Of a stretch of DNA of 64,000 nucleotides, positions 21,708 to 36,700 are shown piece by piece. The first letter of the stretch is position 1; each line of letters begins with the position of its first letter. Below the pieces are notes generated by a model that was not told the origin of the DNA, did not search any database, and worked only from the letters and a program-made list of their open reading frames with translations. Source of the stretch: Pithys albifrons albifrons (taxonomy: Eukaryota; Chordata; Aves; Passeriformes; Thamnophilidae); contig NC_092460.1 of assembly GCF_047495875.1 (NCBI RefSeq), positions 9,786,520-9,850,519 of the forward strand, read 5' to 3'. The position numbers and the translations under genes are program-made.

Positions 21708-24700
21708 GTGAGGAAAGGTTTCTGCACTAACACAGGTGTAAAACAAGCCTGTGATGGAACAGGCAAGTACTGAGAATACAGTTTGTAAAAAAGCTCTGAC
21801 AATGTTACTGTTACAGGGGGTTGGAGGAGCATTGTTGAAGGTCCCTTCTTTACAACTGACTCAAAGGTTTACAATTGTTACAAACTGGTTGTGGGGCCTG
21901 AAAAACCTTCCTTAATGAATATTGATTCCTTTTTTTTTTACAGAGCTGAGCTTCGTGACTAAAAATTCCTGAGTTGTAACTCTTTGCATTAACACCTTTC
22001 TTGGTTGATTCTGAGAGAATAATTGCAGACTTTCAAAGGCAGATCAGCTGTCATGCTTGGTATTAACCCATTGCAGTGACAGCAGTGCAAGTACAGTGAA
22101 CTTGTCACCTCCTGTAGTGACTGATTCATCACAGAAGTGTCACACTGAGTCGGCTCTGTGGTGTTTTACTTGATCAGACTTTTGTGAAGTTTTCTCTCTC
22201 TCTCTGTAGCTGAGCACTGAACTGCACAGCAGCCACAAGAGGAGGTTCCCTCTGCCCTGTGTGCTTTGCTCCAGCTGCTGGTCTGAGAGGAAAGGAGAGT
22301 TTTATAAGCTCTAGATGTTGACACTGTGTCGAAATTGCTGCTGCATCTACTTTGTAACAACTCTCCTAGTGCTTTTTCTTCACTGGAAGGACACCTGAAA
22401 GCAGGACAGGTGACTGCAGCATGTGAAAAAAACATGTTGGATAGGTTTTGATTCCAATTCATTTGGTCTGAATCAAACTTATATAAAAATTAGAGGAATT
22501 TCTTGGTCTTTATTTGCACATCAGTGTCCTGAAGAACCAGTATAACCATAAAGCCTGAGGACTGTGAACCATAAACAATGGGCTCTAAAGGACACCCATA
22601 ATTTGCTGATTTTGCTGCCTGTTCTGCTTGTTTGCATCATTTACCACCTCAGAAAATTAAGTTTTACTTTTCTTGCTGTAAAACCTGTGTCTGTAATTAC
22701 TTCAAAATGTGCAGTTTGAGCTCTGAATACCTGGAGTTCCTTACAGATTGTCAGAAAAGGGAGACAACAGGAAAGTACAAATGAGAGTTGTTGGTCAGCA
22801 CTTCTGATCCAGCTGCCAGTTGCTCTTGGTGATTAAGTAAAGATTTAGAACAGCTTTTCTGCTCCTGTTTGCTTTCAAATGGAGCTCCCTTCAAAAAGGT
22901 GACCCCTGCCATATTGTTCTCTTGAATTAAACTACCAAAAGCAATACTTTTAGTCTTTAAAATCAGGCTTCCAGAGCTAAAATAAATTTTCCAAGAGTTC
23001 TGAAGGTCTCACTGAGCAAATATGGCTGCCCAGATAATGCCAACCTGCTCGCTCACACCTCACCCCTAATACAACCTAAGGAGAGAATATTTTAGATTCC
23101 CTTTATATCAAGAATATTCCTGCATATTTATTCTATAAATGAAGTGCTATACATTTTGCTTTGTGCATGAGGAGATGAAATTAAATTTGGGTAGAAAGGC
23201 TGTGATCTTGTAACCCACACACAAAGGCTTTTTAGCTCCCCAAGTGCCACATTAACTCTGTTCTCTACCAACAGCAGTGCAATCATTGCACTTTTCTTGG
23301 AAATTTGTTGTGTATCTGCAGCATGTACTTTTTGTTTCCTGGCATACTTTCTTAAAATACTTCAGCCACCCCATCTCTTCCTTCCCTTCTTTACCCCCAA
23401 GGAAACTGTGGATTTTGTTACTTTTCTGAGTAGAGAGAATTAGTGTTGAATTAGCAAGCACAGAGGAGAAGGAAATGGGACAGAGCATGTTGAGCTATTT
23501 GTTATTATTTTCCATGGACTTAATGGATACGATTAAACAGGGGTAGACTTTTCTAAGAACTATATATTTACTTAATTTGCTTGAGCTCTAAAAACTACTT
23601 TTTCTTTTCAGCCTACCTTTCACAATGTCTTAGGTTTTCTTAGATAGTGGCGATTGTTCTTTTGGAGCACCTGGTTAATTTTGTTTATTTCATCTCGTTT
23701 ACCTTGTGATAGATACTCTGATTATGTGGTGCTTCTCAGAATTCGCTCCTATTTCAGGCAAGTGGTTGCCCTGACAGGGAAAGGGAAAGGGAATTACAGA
23801 CAGTCTTCAGGAGTTACAATGTTGAAGGCAACAGATGACAAGGTATCCAAGTGATTTGCTATTGCAAGAAACAAATAGATTAGTACTCTTCCCTAAAGCA
23901 AAGAAAGCAGCATGCAATAAATGGGCTCAAAGCCATGTTTGAATGTTCTGCCACTGTATTGTCATTAGGTGATTCACGTTCTGAAGGTTAAACTGGGTTG
24001 GAGGGTGTATTGAGTGTATTTTTGCTCTGTAATATATTGTCTACAGGCTTTAAAGGCCAGAAACAGAATTTCAGAGCTCTAAGTCTTCATACAATCTGTG
24101 CTGTTCTTGGCTAACAACAATCTAAATAAATAGTATTTTATTTGCTCTGTGGTTAACCCTCAATGTTAGTTTTCCAAGCTGTTTTGTTCAGCTATTTCAG
24201 ACTGATTGTTGGATTCCTATTTTTTTTAAAGCAATGAGGTAATGTGTGATCCTTCTTGGGAACCTTGGCTACCTGTTTGCACTCACTGTGAGTCACAGCT
24301 GACCTTGTTCTCACTCCTGCTGAAGGTGAAGAACTGAACAAACCTTGCACTGGCCAGTTAACCTCAGGTCAGGTGCGAACACCTCGTGAATGTGAAAAGT
24401 TTATGTGCAACATCGAAAGAGAAACACTGTTCAGCAGAATAAAACTTGTGCTTTATCTACTCCAACTGGAGGCAAAATTCAGTTAAAACCTGAAGTCTGA
24501 TAAAAGCATGAGACCCTGCGTGTAGGCAGACATATGTTCTTGTATCTCTTACTGCCATAGGAAACTTTACACTGAATTCTTCTAACTTGCTTTCTATCAG
24601 GTGGGAAATGTTGAATAGGAAAATTGGTGCAAGCAAGGCAGCAGTGGACTCACCCAGCTGTGCTGTGGGGCTGGCCTGCAACTGCAATACTGATTATCCC

Positions 24701-27700
24701 AGAACCAGAGAGAAGCTGGAGGGACTTGGTGTTACTCTGACCAAACTGATCTCAAGCCAATACTCAGAGCTGTGGTTTGCTGACCCAAAGCCTGTAAATT
24801 GAAGTAGATCACTTTTAATTCCTCAAAAAGTCTCTTGACTACAGTCAACACTTGTGAAGGGCAATGCCCTTGAAAGCAGAGTGGCCTGTATTGCCTGCAG
24901 ACCAGCAAAAGAATTCACAACAGTTCTTTTTAAAAAATAGATACAAGATACAGTAGCTTTCAAAATTAATGAATTAAAATTGTGTAGCAATTAGTTCATT
25001 TTCAAGATAACTGTCAGTTGTCATTGAGTGATTGTGGGTCCTGGAGTGGCATATCAGGCCATGCAAACAGTGCAATACTCAGCAGTTGTACAAACAAAGT
25101 TGACCCTGTCACTGACAAGCAATTAAGTGTGTGATGAGGTCATTTTGTTTTTGTTTGTGATGGCACTTCCTGGCTCTGCTGAGGGTCTCCATGCCAGTCT
25201 ACAATATCTGTGATGTTTCAGATAAGTGGCAGTAGTTTGTTTGTTTACCTTTTTTTTACTAGTGATATAAACCACCAGATTAAAAATTTGCAATTAGAAC
25301 TTATGACAAAAATGTTACCTTAATTTTAGTTTAAGCTGATTGTCAGTCATGAGAAAGCTGTGATGTTTCTGCATATTTAGCAAGGATAGATAATTGTGTT
25401 GTTTTACAGACAATTGATGCTGATGTTGTCTTTTCACTAAAACCAAGGGGATTGTAAGAATGAAGAATTTATAATTTTCACTTGACTAATGTGGGTAATC
25501 TGCTAATATTTACCAGACAGTAACAAGCTCACTTCCTTTGCTTCTTGAAATAACAGCTTCTGATGTGGGTTATTTTTAGCTCTGTCTCTTGAATAATAAG
25601 TCTTGGTAGATGCAAAAAATACTTGCAATTATGACATAATTCTGAATCTATTAATCCATGTTATCACTACTGATCTGTCAGAGATAAACCAGTTTTTCCC
25701 ATACTCTTGCTCACTATACTGACATTGCATCTTCTTCCAGTGAAACCAGATTAGTGTTGGCTCATAAAAGCAGAGCCCTCAGAGGCTGCTCCACACACTC
25801 AAATTGCGCTGACACAGAACAGCGAGTTTGCAGAGCTGCTGGTGAATGCTGGCAGTGCTCCTTTTCAAATACCATCTTCAGCAGATCCAGAGTCATGTGT
25901 GTGGGGACTGGCAGCCTGTGGGAGCAGCAATTCCCAAGGGAGCCAGCGCTGGCTGAACACCCTTTCCATGATGTGAGGACCCCCAGGGTGTGTGAGCCTC
26001 ACTGTATCAGAGAATCATAGAATCAGTTGGGTTGGAAAAGACCTCCAAGATCATCAAGTCCAACCCTTGGTCCAGCTCCAGTCCCTTTACCAGATCATGG
26101 CACTCAGTGCCACATCCAATCTCAGTTTAAAAACCTCCAGGGATGGTGAATCCACCCCCTCTCTGGGCAGCCCATTCCAATGCCTGAGCACTCTCTCTGG
26201 GAAGAATTTTTTTCTGATCTCCAACTTCAATTTCCCCTGGCAGAGCTTGAGCCCATGCCCCCTTGTCCTATTGCTGAGTGCCTGGGAGAAGAGACCAACC
26301 CCCACCTGGCCAGAACTTCCCTTCAGGTAGTTCTAGACAGTGCTGAGGTCACCTCTGAGCCTCCTCTTCTCCAGGCTAAACACCCCCAGCTCCCTCAGCC
26401 TCTCCCCACAGCACTTGTGCTCCAGTCCCTTCTCCAGCCTTGTGCAAACCATCACCCGGAGTGTGATCTGTGGTGCTGCTTATCTGAACAAACCTGCAGT
26501 GGTGCGTAGTCATCCCTTAGGATGCTGCAATGACTTCAGGAAACATTGTGTCACATAAAATGGCAGTATTGCAACCCAGCTGTGCCCAAGTACCTCAGGT
26601 ACAGCAGAGAGGGTAAAGCCCCTTTAAATATTAACATGCATGTACGTAAGAACAGGGTTTCAAAAGTTTGTGTTCAAAGTTAAAAGTCCGTGAGAACCAA
26701 CATTGGTAAGTATTAGTAAGCAGTAAATGTTTAAATATCATATATTATAAATGGTAGAACCTGATAGGCAAATTTGACTTCTCCACAGAACCCCTGTGGT
26801 GCTGTTTGGCAATGATAACACTGTTTCAGAGTACCCTTAAGCCCTAAATTAGTCAGGACTTGCAGGTTTGTATCTACACTGTGTTCTGTGTTTTAATACC
26901 AACCAACATTATGTGGGACTTCCAGCCTGAAGCTGTAACTCTTAGGAACACTCATGTCTGAGACATATCTTTGTCCTTTAGCCATTTTTTGTTCCCAAAC
27001 AAAAGAATCCTGGAAGTTCTGCTGTGATAAACCTGCATTGTTGCCTATCGTATCCATAATGCCTATATCAAGTAGTGTCAAGAGGACATGAATGTGTCTG
27101 TAACTCTCTGCAGTGTGGGGTTTTTTTGGCTTATGAAGGTCCTTCTCTCTTTTTAAAAGTAACTTTGTAAACTTGGTGAACAGGATGAGTGATGTCTGGA
27201 GAGTCCAAACCTTGCAATCTTGTGACAACTTCACCTAGTCGTTAGAGGAGAGAGATCACTTTTGTTACTTACTGTCCAGGACTGCTGAAATTCTCAACTT
27301 GATTGGTAAAATGAGCCACAAATGTGGAGGGTGACTATAGACCACCCACTTCTTTGTGGTTCACACCTTAGGTGTATCTTACAGCCACTATGACTCTGCA
27401 GTGAGCAAAACAAATCTGTTTGCAGCTGTTGATGGGTGTGATCTTGGTGGGAGACAGAGGCAAGACCCAAGTCATTAAAAATGCCAAAACAATCTTTCAG
27501 TAACTGTTTCATGTTGCAGGCTTGCAGCTGGACAACGAGATCAGAGGAGCAGCGTGAAGCAGCTGAACACATTGCCAAGTGTCTGCTGTGCCTGTTAAGG
27601 ACAGTGCAGCAGGAACGAGCTGTGTTGTGCACTGTCAAACACTGCTTTACAAAGCAGGTGTTCCTCCTCTTCATCTTTTATAACGTGCCCTTAGAAGTTT

Positions 27701-30700
27701 AGGTTGTCAAGTAAAGGACTGTGTAATTTGGGCCTGAACATGGATTGCTCACTGCAGAGCTGCCCAAGCCCTGCCCTCTGTGGCTGTGAGCACTCACCAG
27801 TGCTTCCCAGTTTGGGGTGGCTGCCCAGCGTTCTAAGCCACTGGTCATGTGTATGGATTCAGGTTGTTACCTGACCTTCACTTCCTCCCTGTGCATCCTC
27901 CGCATCATCCTTTGTCAGCCAGAAGGGACATTCCATTCTCCTGTGTTTTGTTGGGAAGGCACCTCCGCAGGGTCTGTGCGGTGGAGTCTGGCGGCGTTCA
28001 GGGTGCACAGGGCAGCGTGAGCTGGACACTGATGCTCTCACACTGTGTTACACTAGAAAAACAACTGCAGTGAGGACAGCCAGGGAGTCTCATGTCAGTG
28101 TTATATCTGTGTGCTGTCTTACAGCTTTCTTGCTCCATTTCTTTTCGCTCTAAATCTTTCAAAGAAGGAATCTCATAGTTGGTTTGTAATAATGCCTTCT
28201 GGCATACCAGCTTGCTTAAGTGTATCTTTTCTTCTAATATTTGTTTCTGAATTTCCCCAGGAAGAATAGCCTAACAGCTTGAGAAATACGTATGTTGAGA
28301 TTTCCTAGCTGAGTCCTCCTGATCCTGTTTGTTGACAGCTGCAGCTGAAATTGTTGCTGTCCTGTGTAGGAGAGCAGATGGATTAAAGCAATGTGTAAGT
28401 GTGGAGAGGGAGCCAGAATTTAGCCCCAGATCCCCTTTCTTCAGTATGTGGCCAACTGGGTTATGCACTGTCAGCTTCACAATCGTGGTGTAACACCAGC
28501 AGTATTTGTCATTTCCAAACTGCACTCTGCCTCCTAAATATCCATCTAGTCTTGCAGGCTGATACCAGGTCTCTGCATGCCAGAAGGTGAGTGACAGGGA
28601 ACAGATTAAAATCCTGATGGAGCAGAGCTCGTGTAGTGCTGTTTGTCACGGCCTTCCCATGGTGCTGAGAGTGCAGCTACAGACTCTGAATTTCCCTGGT
28701 GCATCCTGCAGTCTGTAATCAGGAGAGGGCCTGAAATGTCAGACAAATTGTACTCAATCCTGTGTGTGAAACCTAAAGGTGGAGGGGGTTTTTTCACTTT
28801 TTTTTTTTAATTTGACTGAACCCAGGGAAAAAAAAACAGGGATACGATTTTGTATTAACTTTGTCAGTTTTTCCTGATAAATGCAATTAATTTGTGTTCA
28901 AGTTTGAAAACAACCTTCTTATGCTTAGAAACCAGTAACAGATATGGAGCACTTTGCTGTAAGACTTTGAACACTTGGGGTGTTTATGGCAGGTGATGTG
29001 AATCACTTCTCAAGCCCCTGCAACCTCCTGAGCTTTCTACTAGGATTCCATATTGGAAGTCTGCTTAAAAGAGAGGTAGGTCAAAGCGAAGGAGAAAATG
29101 TGGTCCAAAAAAAAGCTTTTTGTTGCCCTTTTATTTCTGATTAGTTCCTGATATTTTTGCAATTTTTCTGAGAAATCCTCCAGTAAAAACAGGGCAGTCA
29201 CATAGTTTTTCCAACAGGACATGGAGGGAGTCAGATCTACTTTCCACAAGAGAAATGAGTGTAAAATAGAATTTTTTCCATTTTTAGGTCACTTTTCTTA
29301 CCTCAGTATCCTGAAGGCAAACATGACTGAAAGGATTATTTTCTTCAGTGAAGTTACTCAATAGAAATTATGGTTTCTTTCTAAGGTGTTGCTCTACTGC
29401 TAGCTCAGTTGAGTCTCTATTTTGCCAGTTTCTCACCAACAGAAACTATTTAAGAGGCTTTTGCTCTGTGTGTTTTTACTGTTATAAAGAATTTTAGTGT
29501 GTTTTTAGAGGTTTTGAAGCAGCACACAAACTAATAACTTTTGAAGTTCATCCTTTCATTTTAGAACTAACAAAAGCTATTCATGGTTAAAACAAATGCT
29601 TCTCAAGATTAATCCTATTTGCTTAAAGCTATTTGTATAAAAACCTTTGATTAGGCAAAATGGAAGAAATGGAAGCTGCATTTCTTTGTGCCAGGTTTGT
29701 GTTCCTCTCGGCCAGACATCTCAGTGCAACCCTCATCTAACAGGAATTGTCAGCTTGGTGCAAAGCCATGGAATGTCAGCTCCAACCAGATCCTATCATC
29801 TCCAACTCGTTCTGAGTTGAATCTCTTTGAGAATCACCTGATGATCATTGTTTCAAATTTCTGATGCCGCATCTCTGCAAAGGGAAGTTTGAAACACACC
29901 TTCAAAAAATAGGCCATCCCTTGGAGAAAAGTGAAATGAACTCCTGAGATATGCATGCAACATAAATATGCATGAGCAATTTCTGTAGAAAATAAGCTCT
30001 ACAAAAGACGGTGTTTTTTGAGCTTTTAGGAAACATTTCTGTGTCAATTAGCAACTGTCAGAGTGGCACAGTTGAGAAGATTTTTCTGCTGTAGAGAAAT
30101 GAAGCATCAGCTCTTCAAACAACTTGGCTTATCTAGGGAAGCAAGTTGAGACGTAGTTGTTTTAGAGCCCTCTAAACACAGTGAGGTTCCTGCAGAGATT
30201 CTTTGCAAATTCTTTTGATATTGTCTTGTCTTAAAGAGTGCCAGACTCTCTCACACTTCAGAACTGTGAGTAGTTTGCTTATCTTGGAGAGTAAAGAATG
30301 CAGGAGTTAAACACAGATAGAAATAATAAAGAAAAAAAATTACTGTATGCTCTTCCAGAAAATGGATAGATGTGTGTTTAATGCAGTGGCATTACTACTT
30401 TAGTCTACTTTCAGAATCTGATTTTGTCCAGCACTGTGTAAAATTTTCAGGCTTTTCTTACAACTCCTGTAGAGCCTTTCCCTTATGCAGAGCAGCTTCC
30501 TCTTGGCACCCTGGCTGTGTGCATGGGCACTGTGCCCCTTTTCCAGTGCACTGATCAACATTAATGTTTGGTGCCTATTTCTGGCAATCAACAGCCCTTT
30601 ATCACTGGTAAGAGTTATCCTGGTGGAGGTTTGGAAGAGGCTGCTGAGGTGATCACTTCCGTGTTTTAAAACAAAGCTGGAAGTTGCAGATTGGATCAGA

Positions 30701-33700
30701 TTCTCTCTGTTCACCTTTGCTGCCTCATCATGAAGAAAGAAGCCTGGTCTTCAGTTGGAAATTTTCCAGATTCATATTTGGACTGAGCTGTTCTTTAATA
30801 GCAAAGTTTTGAGCTGGTGGTGGGGAAATGAAAATGAGGGAAAGAAAAAATTTTTAGCATGACTGTAGCTTTCAGCTTCTAAACTTTAATAAATCTGATC
30901 CCAGATAGAGGAGTTCTGGAGAAGTCACCCTATGTAGAAGCATTGACACAATTGGTCAGTTGGAGGCAAAAACTGAAATAGAAGTGCAACATCTCAAATG
31001 TGCATTCCCCTCTGTGCTGGGGTCTGCAGAAAAATTTACTGAAGGGACGTGCTGTCAGCAAGACACCAGGTCGGATTCGTTGCTACATTTTTTGGTTCTC
31101 AGCATTCTGAAAAGCGAGTAGGAAAGTTTAAACAAAGCAGACAATTTATCAGAGGCATAATTTTTAAATTTGTGTTCAGTTTGTTCCTATTCATTTGTTC
31201 GTGGATCAGCTGAGATTCTTGTGGCTCCTGGTGACTGATAGGGGACTGACTTGGAGCTCTTTCTGAGATGTTTCTTAAGTTTGAGGTCTTTTCACTGTGT
31301 GACACTTCTGACTGTCCAGGAAATGTCTTACTGGACAATGTCCCAGCAGTATCAGCTTCTGTACATTGTTTCTTCTTGCTGTGAGGTAATGGATTTTGTA
31401 CATATGGACCCAACTACTGGTTGTAGTGGTGTTTTTCTGTGCTTAGCACGTTTTAGCTCCTGCTTACAAAGAAATCCTTGAACTATTCGAGGATGTTACT
31501 GTGGAAGAACTGCCTGACTTGGTACAGTCATTCAGTCATTATGAATGTGCAGTCATTGAAGAGGCTGGGGAGTGCTTCTAATCAATAGAAACAGGCTTTT
31601 GTTAAACACTTATTTTTCTTACACTTGTTTTCTGGAATCTCCTCAGTAGTCAGAGGTATTCACATTTCTTCTGAATTCCCAGCCTTGCTGTTTTTGAGTA
31701 GGATGTAGAACGTGGTGAGACTCCACTCTGCAGGCACAGCCCCAGTATCTTTAGTTTCTGCTCTTCTCCCATCCCTCTTTCTTCAGTTTCAGTGTTACTT
31801 ATTTTAACATGTAAGAACCAGGACTTCCATGCCAAGGAGACTGTGGGGATGTTGCTACAACTGTCTGACTCTGGAACTTCTGTTCTGCAAGATCACATGT
31901 GCTGCAATCAGGTAGTACCATAATCTTCTCTGCTTCAGAGCTTTCATTAAAGTAGTCTCATATTATGAACTGGGCTTTATGAATTGAAAATGTTATATTC
32001 TTGTGTGCTTTTATGGTGAAATTAGTACAATTAGCACTACAGCTGATCCAGTCAGTGCTTGCAGCTGGAGCAAAATAGGAACAGTCACAGAAGCTTTGTT
32101 ATTCTTCTAGATCTGTTAATCTGACATCTTTCTGGAGCATTAATTCCACATTTTGCCTGACATAATTTGGCTCAAAAGCATTTGATTGTGTTAGCAGAGT
32201 TTGTTAGATTTCAGAAATGTGTGCTGGTACTTGTATTTTTCTTTCTCCTACAACTTCATTCTTGAATGTGCTTAGTTCCTCCTCAGGGGACAAGTAGCTT
32301 CATGGAATCATGATGCTGCAGTGAGTTCTCTATCCCAGGCTCTGAAAATCCAACTGAAAAACAGTAATTTTCATATGTTACAGATCAATTTTCATTCAAG
32401 TCCAGCAGTTTGTTTTCTTTTGTCAGGATGGTAGTTCTTCCTTACTGCTACTGAGAAGTAGCTTCACTGCTGTTAGAGAATGATTCATTACCATGTGGTT
32501 TGCATTTGTAGGAAGCCAGTCTTGTAGAGACCACATTCCTGATGCTTGTTTGTTTTACAGACTCAAATGCAGATGTTTTCCTTGTACAAACAAGTCAGAG
32601 GTGTCTGTCTGGGTCTGCCAGGCTGGGGGCTTAAGATAACAACCCATCCTGGGCTGGCAGTGGCACTTGATCCGTGCAGGCTGTGTGTGTTGGCAGCAGC
32701 AACTCTGTGTGCTGTGCTCCATCTAATCACAGGGTCTGGGCAGGGAGGGAGGGAGGGAGGGCGGGCAGCGCTGCCTGGAGCCTTTGTTTCCAGGGGACCT
32801 CATCACAGCACTGGTCAAGTTGAGGAAGGTAACATGGCAGATCTTGCGCAGCATGAGCTAATGCTGTGGTTCTTCTAGAGAAAGGATTGTTTGTACATTA
32901 AAAATTACTCTTTTATTACTGGGATTTCTTAATGGCCAGCAAAGTGGGCACATCAGAATGTAGAGATGCATAAGAGTTGATTAAACACCCTGTCTGCACC
33001 GTGTGTTGGTGCTGCAGTGGTTTAGTTTGCTGAATCAACAGTGGTTTAGTTTGCTGACAACGTCCAGCGCTGACAAACGCCAGTGCAGGACCGGGGCAGT
33101 ATCAAGTGGCAGCAATAGGTCAGTTGTGTTGTGAAACTGCACCTCTTCAGCAGGGTGAACTCTTAAGAGTAATGACTATGCTACCCTCAGGTTTGCAGAG
33201 CCTGAGGGTTTTGTAGGAGTGACCATTGCTTGTTTTTCCTTCCAGAACTGTGTTGGTGCTGCTGTGTACTGTAGTACAAGTGCATCAGATCCTGCAATTC
33301 ACCTGTAGCAGCCTTCAAGAAGGCTTATGGCACTTCAGCTGATGATTGGGACTGACAGTTTCTCTAGGGAAAGAGAAAAGCAACTCTTCTGCAGCTAGGA
33401 CAGTAGAAGTGTTTTCTATCTGCATATTAGAGAGGTGGCTTGGTGATAGAGCATGAGGCAGAGCCCTTTAATGTCAGATGGTGTTTGAATGCACTGTGTG
33501 GACACTGAGCTTGCCCAGCTGCTTTCTAGCGTGGAGAGAAATGAGGAGACACAGGTCGTGAGCCTTTTGAATTCCCCTGAAAGAGGTGTGTTGTTTGCAG
33601 GACATGTGCTTTGTTTGAACTCCAAGGCCTGATAAAGGCATGAAGAGGCCGAGAGGCATGTTGGAGGTCCAGCAGCTCAACAGATGTCTGTGGTCTTGTT

Positions 33701-36700
33701 GGGTATGAGCCTTTTTGTGCAAGCAGACAAGTCTATTTTCTTCCGAAATAAACTAATACACAGAAGTGAAGGAGAACTTGTTTGCTTGTGCCCTTGTAGC
33801 CTGACTTTAAATGTCATGTTGCAGTATTCTGGAGCGTGCTCGGGCTAGTGTGGATTGTGGTGGTGCTTGCCAAGAGTCCACGTAATGCAAGCAGCTCTGC
33901 ATGGAAACAGTCCCTGTCCCAGTACCTTTCTGTCTTCCAGTCCAGTCTGTAACCCTCTTCTCTGCAGTGAAGGGTTGGGGAAATGGTTTGTGTTTTCCCC
34001 ATAACCTTTGCTGTCACAGCATCCCTGCATTTGCAGCCTGTTGCTGCTTCTCCAGCTGAGTAAGTAGTATTTGCCTGCCCTGGGATTCCTACTTTGCACA
34101 TTAAATGAGGATCCTGATCCCAGTCTGGTCTGGGCCTTCCAGGTGGTGACCACAGTCAGATCTGGATGTGGGGCTTCCATGGGCAGTTAAGCTAATCCAC
34201 TGAATTCTTTATTCCTTCCTCTCTGTGCTGTTGTAACTAAGTGTGTGAGCTTGGGTACATCCATGCTTCATTCCAAGTTTTGTATTGCAAATATCCTGGC
34301 TGTGAGCCTTGTACTTGGCAGTTTAATGTGAATTGAGTGTCACTAGGATATTGTACTGAATTGGTACAGCTTAGTTTTATAAGAAAATCATAGTCCTAAG
34401 CAAGGTGTGGCTTCAAAATGTGCCAAACTTGACTTTTAACTTTTTTCTTTTATTTTCCACTTAGGTATCACATGCTGTTGCAAAGCTAGTATTAGTTAGT
34501 TTCCACTGGCAAATCTCAGAGATTTTGGAAAGGTAAGTGTGAATAGTCTTGCCTCTTTTGTGCTCAATGCTTTTTTCCTCCCAGCTTTGCAGAAATGCTC
34601 AGGGTGCTCCATAGGTGTGTTTTTGACAAGTGTCTTTGGACCTGAAAGCAGGACACGTGGTCCACTCCAGGGAGCAGAGGAAAACCCCTGGTTTGTTGAG
34701 GCTACATTGTCTGTAAGAAATTTGTAAACAGGAAGAGGGGAGTGGTGGTGAATGTCCTTCAGTTTGAGGAATTACTGTTATGCTTGGAACCTTATAGATG
34801 CATTTATCTTACATTTTGAGATAACAGCTGGAGAGTACTGCATCTCTATTTATTTGTTTTAACAAATGGAAAGATAACATATGTTCTGCTTTGAACAGAG
34901 GGGCCACAAGTCACAAAGGAGCACTGAGCCTATGCTGGTGTGGTCTTTAGTGGTACATTCACATTGAAGTTTTCGGTCCTTATGACATAAGTTTTTTCCT
35001 AGATGACCAGATTTGGAGAGCAGGGGAAGACAGTGTGACAGAACTGAGAACTGCAGTCCCCTTGCTTGGTCAGTGTCACCGTAACAAAGTCCTCCTACTG
35101 ATTTCAGAAGGAGGGTTCAGACTGTGCCCAAACATGCAGGGAGTATATCAGGAGGCACTGCTGGCTGGCAGCCCCTCCACAAAGTACTGGCTCAGAACTA
35201 AACATTGTCTGAAAATAGAGAGAACATCAGCCTGACTCATCCTGCCATGCCATTTTTGGCCCTGTAGCCCGCAACTTCATCCAGAGAATGTATGGAAAAT
35301 GCATCTTGTGTGTGAATGTTGTTGTGGCATCTTTGGTAACTGGCTTGCTGGTTGCCTGAAAGCTTTTTGCTGGAGGAGGAAGAGGGTGAGATTCCTGCAT
35401 AGAAGCTCAGGGTGATCCTGCAGGTTAACTGATGAGATTTAAAGAAGAGGAAATTTGGGGAAGAATTTATTTCCAAACTATGACTTTGCAAGTTATTCGT
35501 CGTTCATCTAGTCCTCAAACTTCTGTTTTGGTGCTAAGTGACATTATCAAATGAAAGCTTGTTAGTACAACTAAGAAGTGCTAATGGGGAGGGAGGACTT
35601 ACAGCATGGTCACTATAGTGATGCTGCTATTTCTGAATTCATTGATATTAACATTCCTCTGCAAGGGAAATCACAAACAGCAAAATGTGTTTAATTCCAA
35701 GGCTGGTGACAGACAGCTTCAAATGCCTGAGGGGTGATAATCTGCCACTGAGGAAATACTTAACTAGATAATAGACTGGAGTTAAAGTGAGACTTAACCA
35801 GGCAAGCTTGATTTTACCAAGCAATATTAGACAGACAGGACCCTGACTGGAGTGTGTTGTTGTAGACAGTGGATTAGAAATGCTTCAGCATTGTGGATAG
35901 AAAATCTTAGGTTCAAAAATAATTTTTCAGGGGGAGGGAGATAGTTGTAGAAAAATAATCATCAAGAAGTATAAGGAAAAATGTTAATCCATTGCCAGGA
36001 GAAGTATTAATCCTGTTTTTGAAGAAACTGTCATAAAGTTTTGTTGATGAGAGCTCAGCTCTATATGAAGGAGCCCCACACAGGACACGTTTCAACTTTC
36101 CCTTGTTGAAACCTACCCTACCATTTTCCCAGAGCCAATTATTTATCCAGGCGAGAAGGATCAATTTGGTAATGCAAAATATATTCAGAACAGAAATTGA
36201 TTTGATCATTGTTCAATTGCCTTTTCAGGCACAAGTCTAACGCTGCCCAGTTGCTAGTAGAAGCACGAGTTCAGCCCACCTCATCCAAACATGTAAGTAT
36301 AATAACTATCCCTGACTGTTCCCTTGGCAGACACCTCTGACCCCCTCACGGGGGATTGCACTACTGATGGCTTAGTCTGTCCCATGTTAACCCTTTGCAA
36401 ACTCAGGTCTGACACCCTAATTCAGTGCTGGGTGTACTTTTAAATGAGAATGCATTCAAGAGGTGTTTGGTATTTAAATAGATGCTTTGCTATTGGCTTG
36501 CAGGTAGTGTTCAAGAATTACTTTCTTCAAGAAAATTAGCATTTTTTGGCATGAGTGATGGTACACAATGGAAGGAGCAGAGTGTGCAGACTTGGCTGCC
36601 TTTTTCAATTCTGTTCTCTGTAAAAGACACTCAAGGGAAGTTTTGGCTGCACAGAGTGAGCAGAGCTTGTCAGTGGCTGAAACAGAGAGTTGTTTTTTGC

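Larger units (their letters stand above)
21708..34464 (+). other. ARIH2: ARIH2 intron 2, 12.8 kb
   Basis: The largest intron in the window. It holds one well-preserved CR1 at 26009-26445, a GGGA-rich run near 32742-32764 and a 19-bp direct duplication near 33015-33057. No embedded exon, tRNA or snoRNA was recognised on either strand. Confidence 0.7.

Noticed and set aside
26087..26330. Protein-like frames in 25992-26509
   Set aside because: They translate the CR1 3' end; the minus-strand frame with [11 protein letters not shown] is a leftover of CR1 ORF2, not a host gene.
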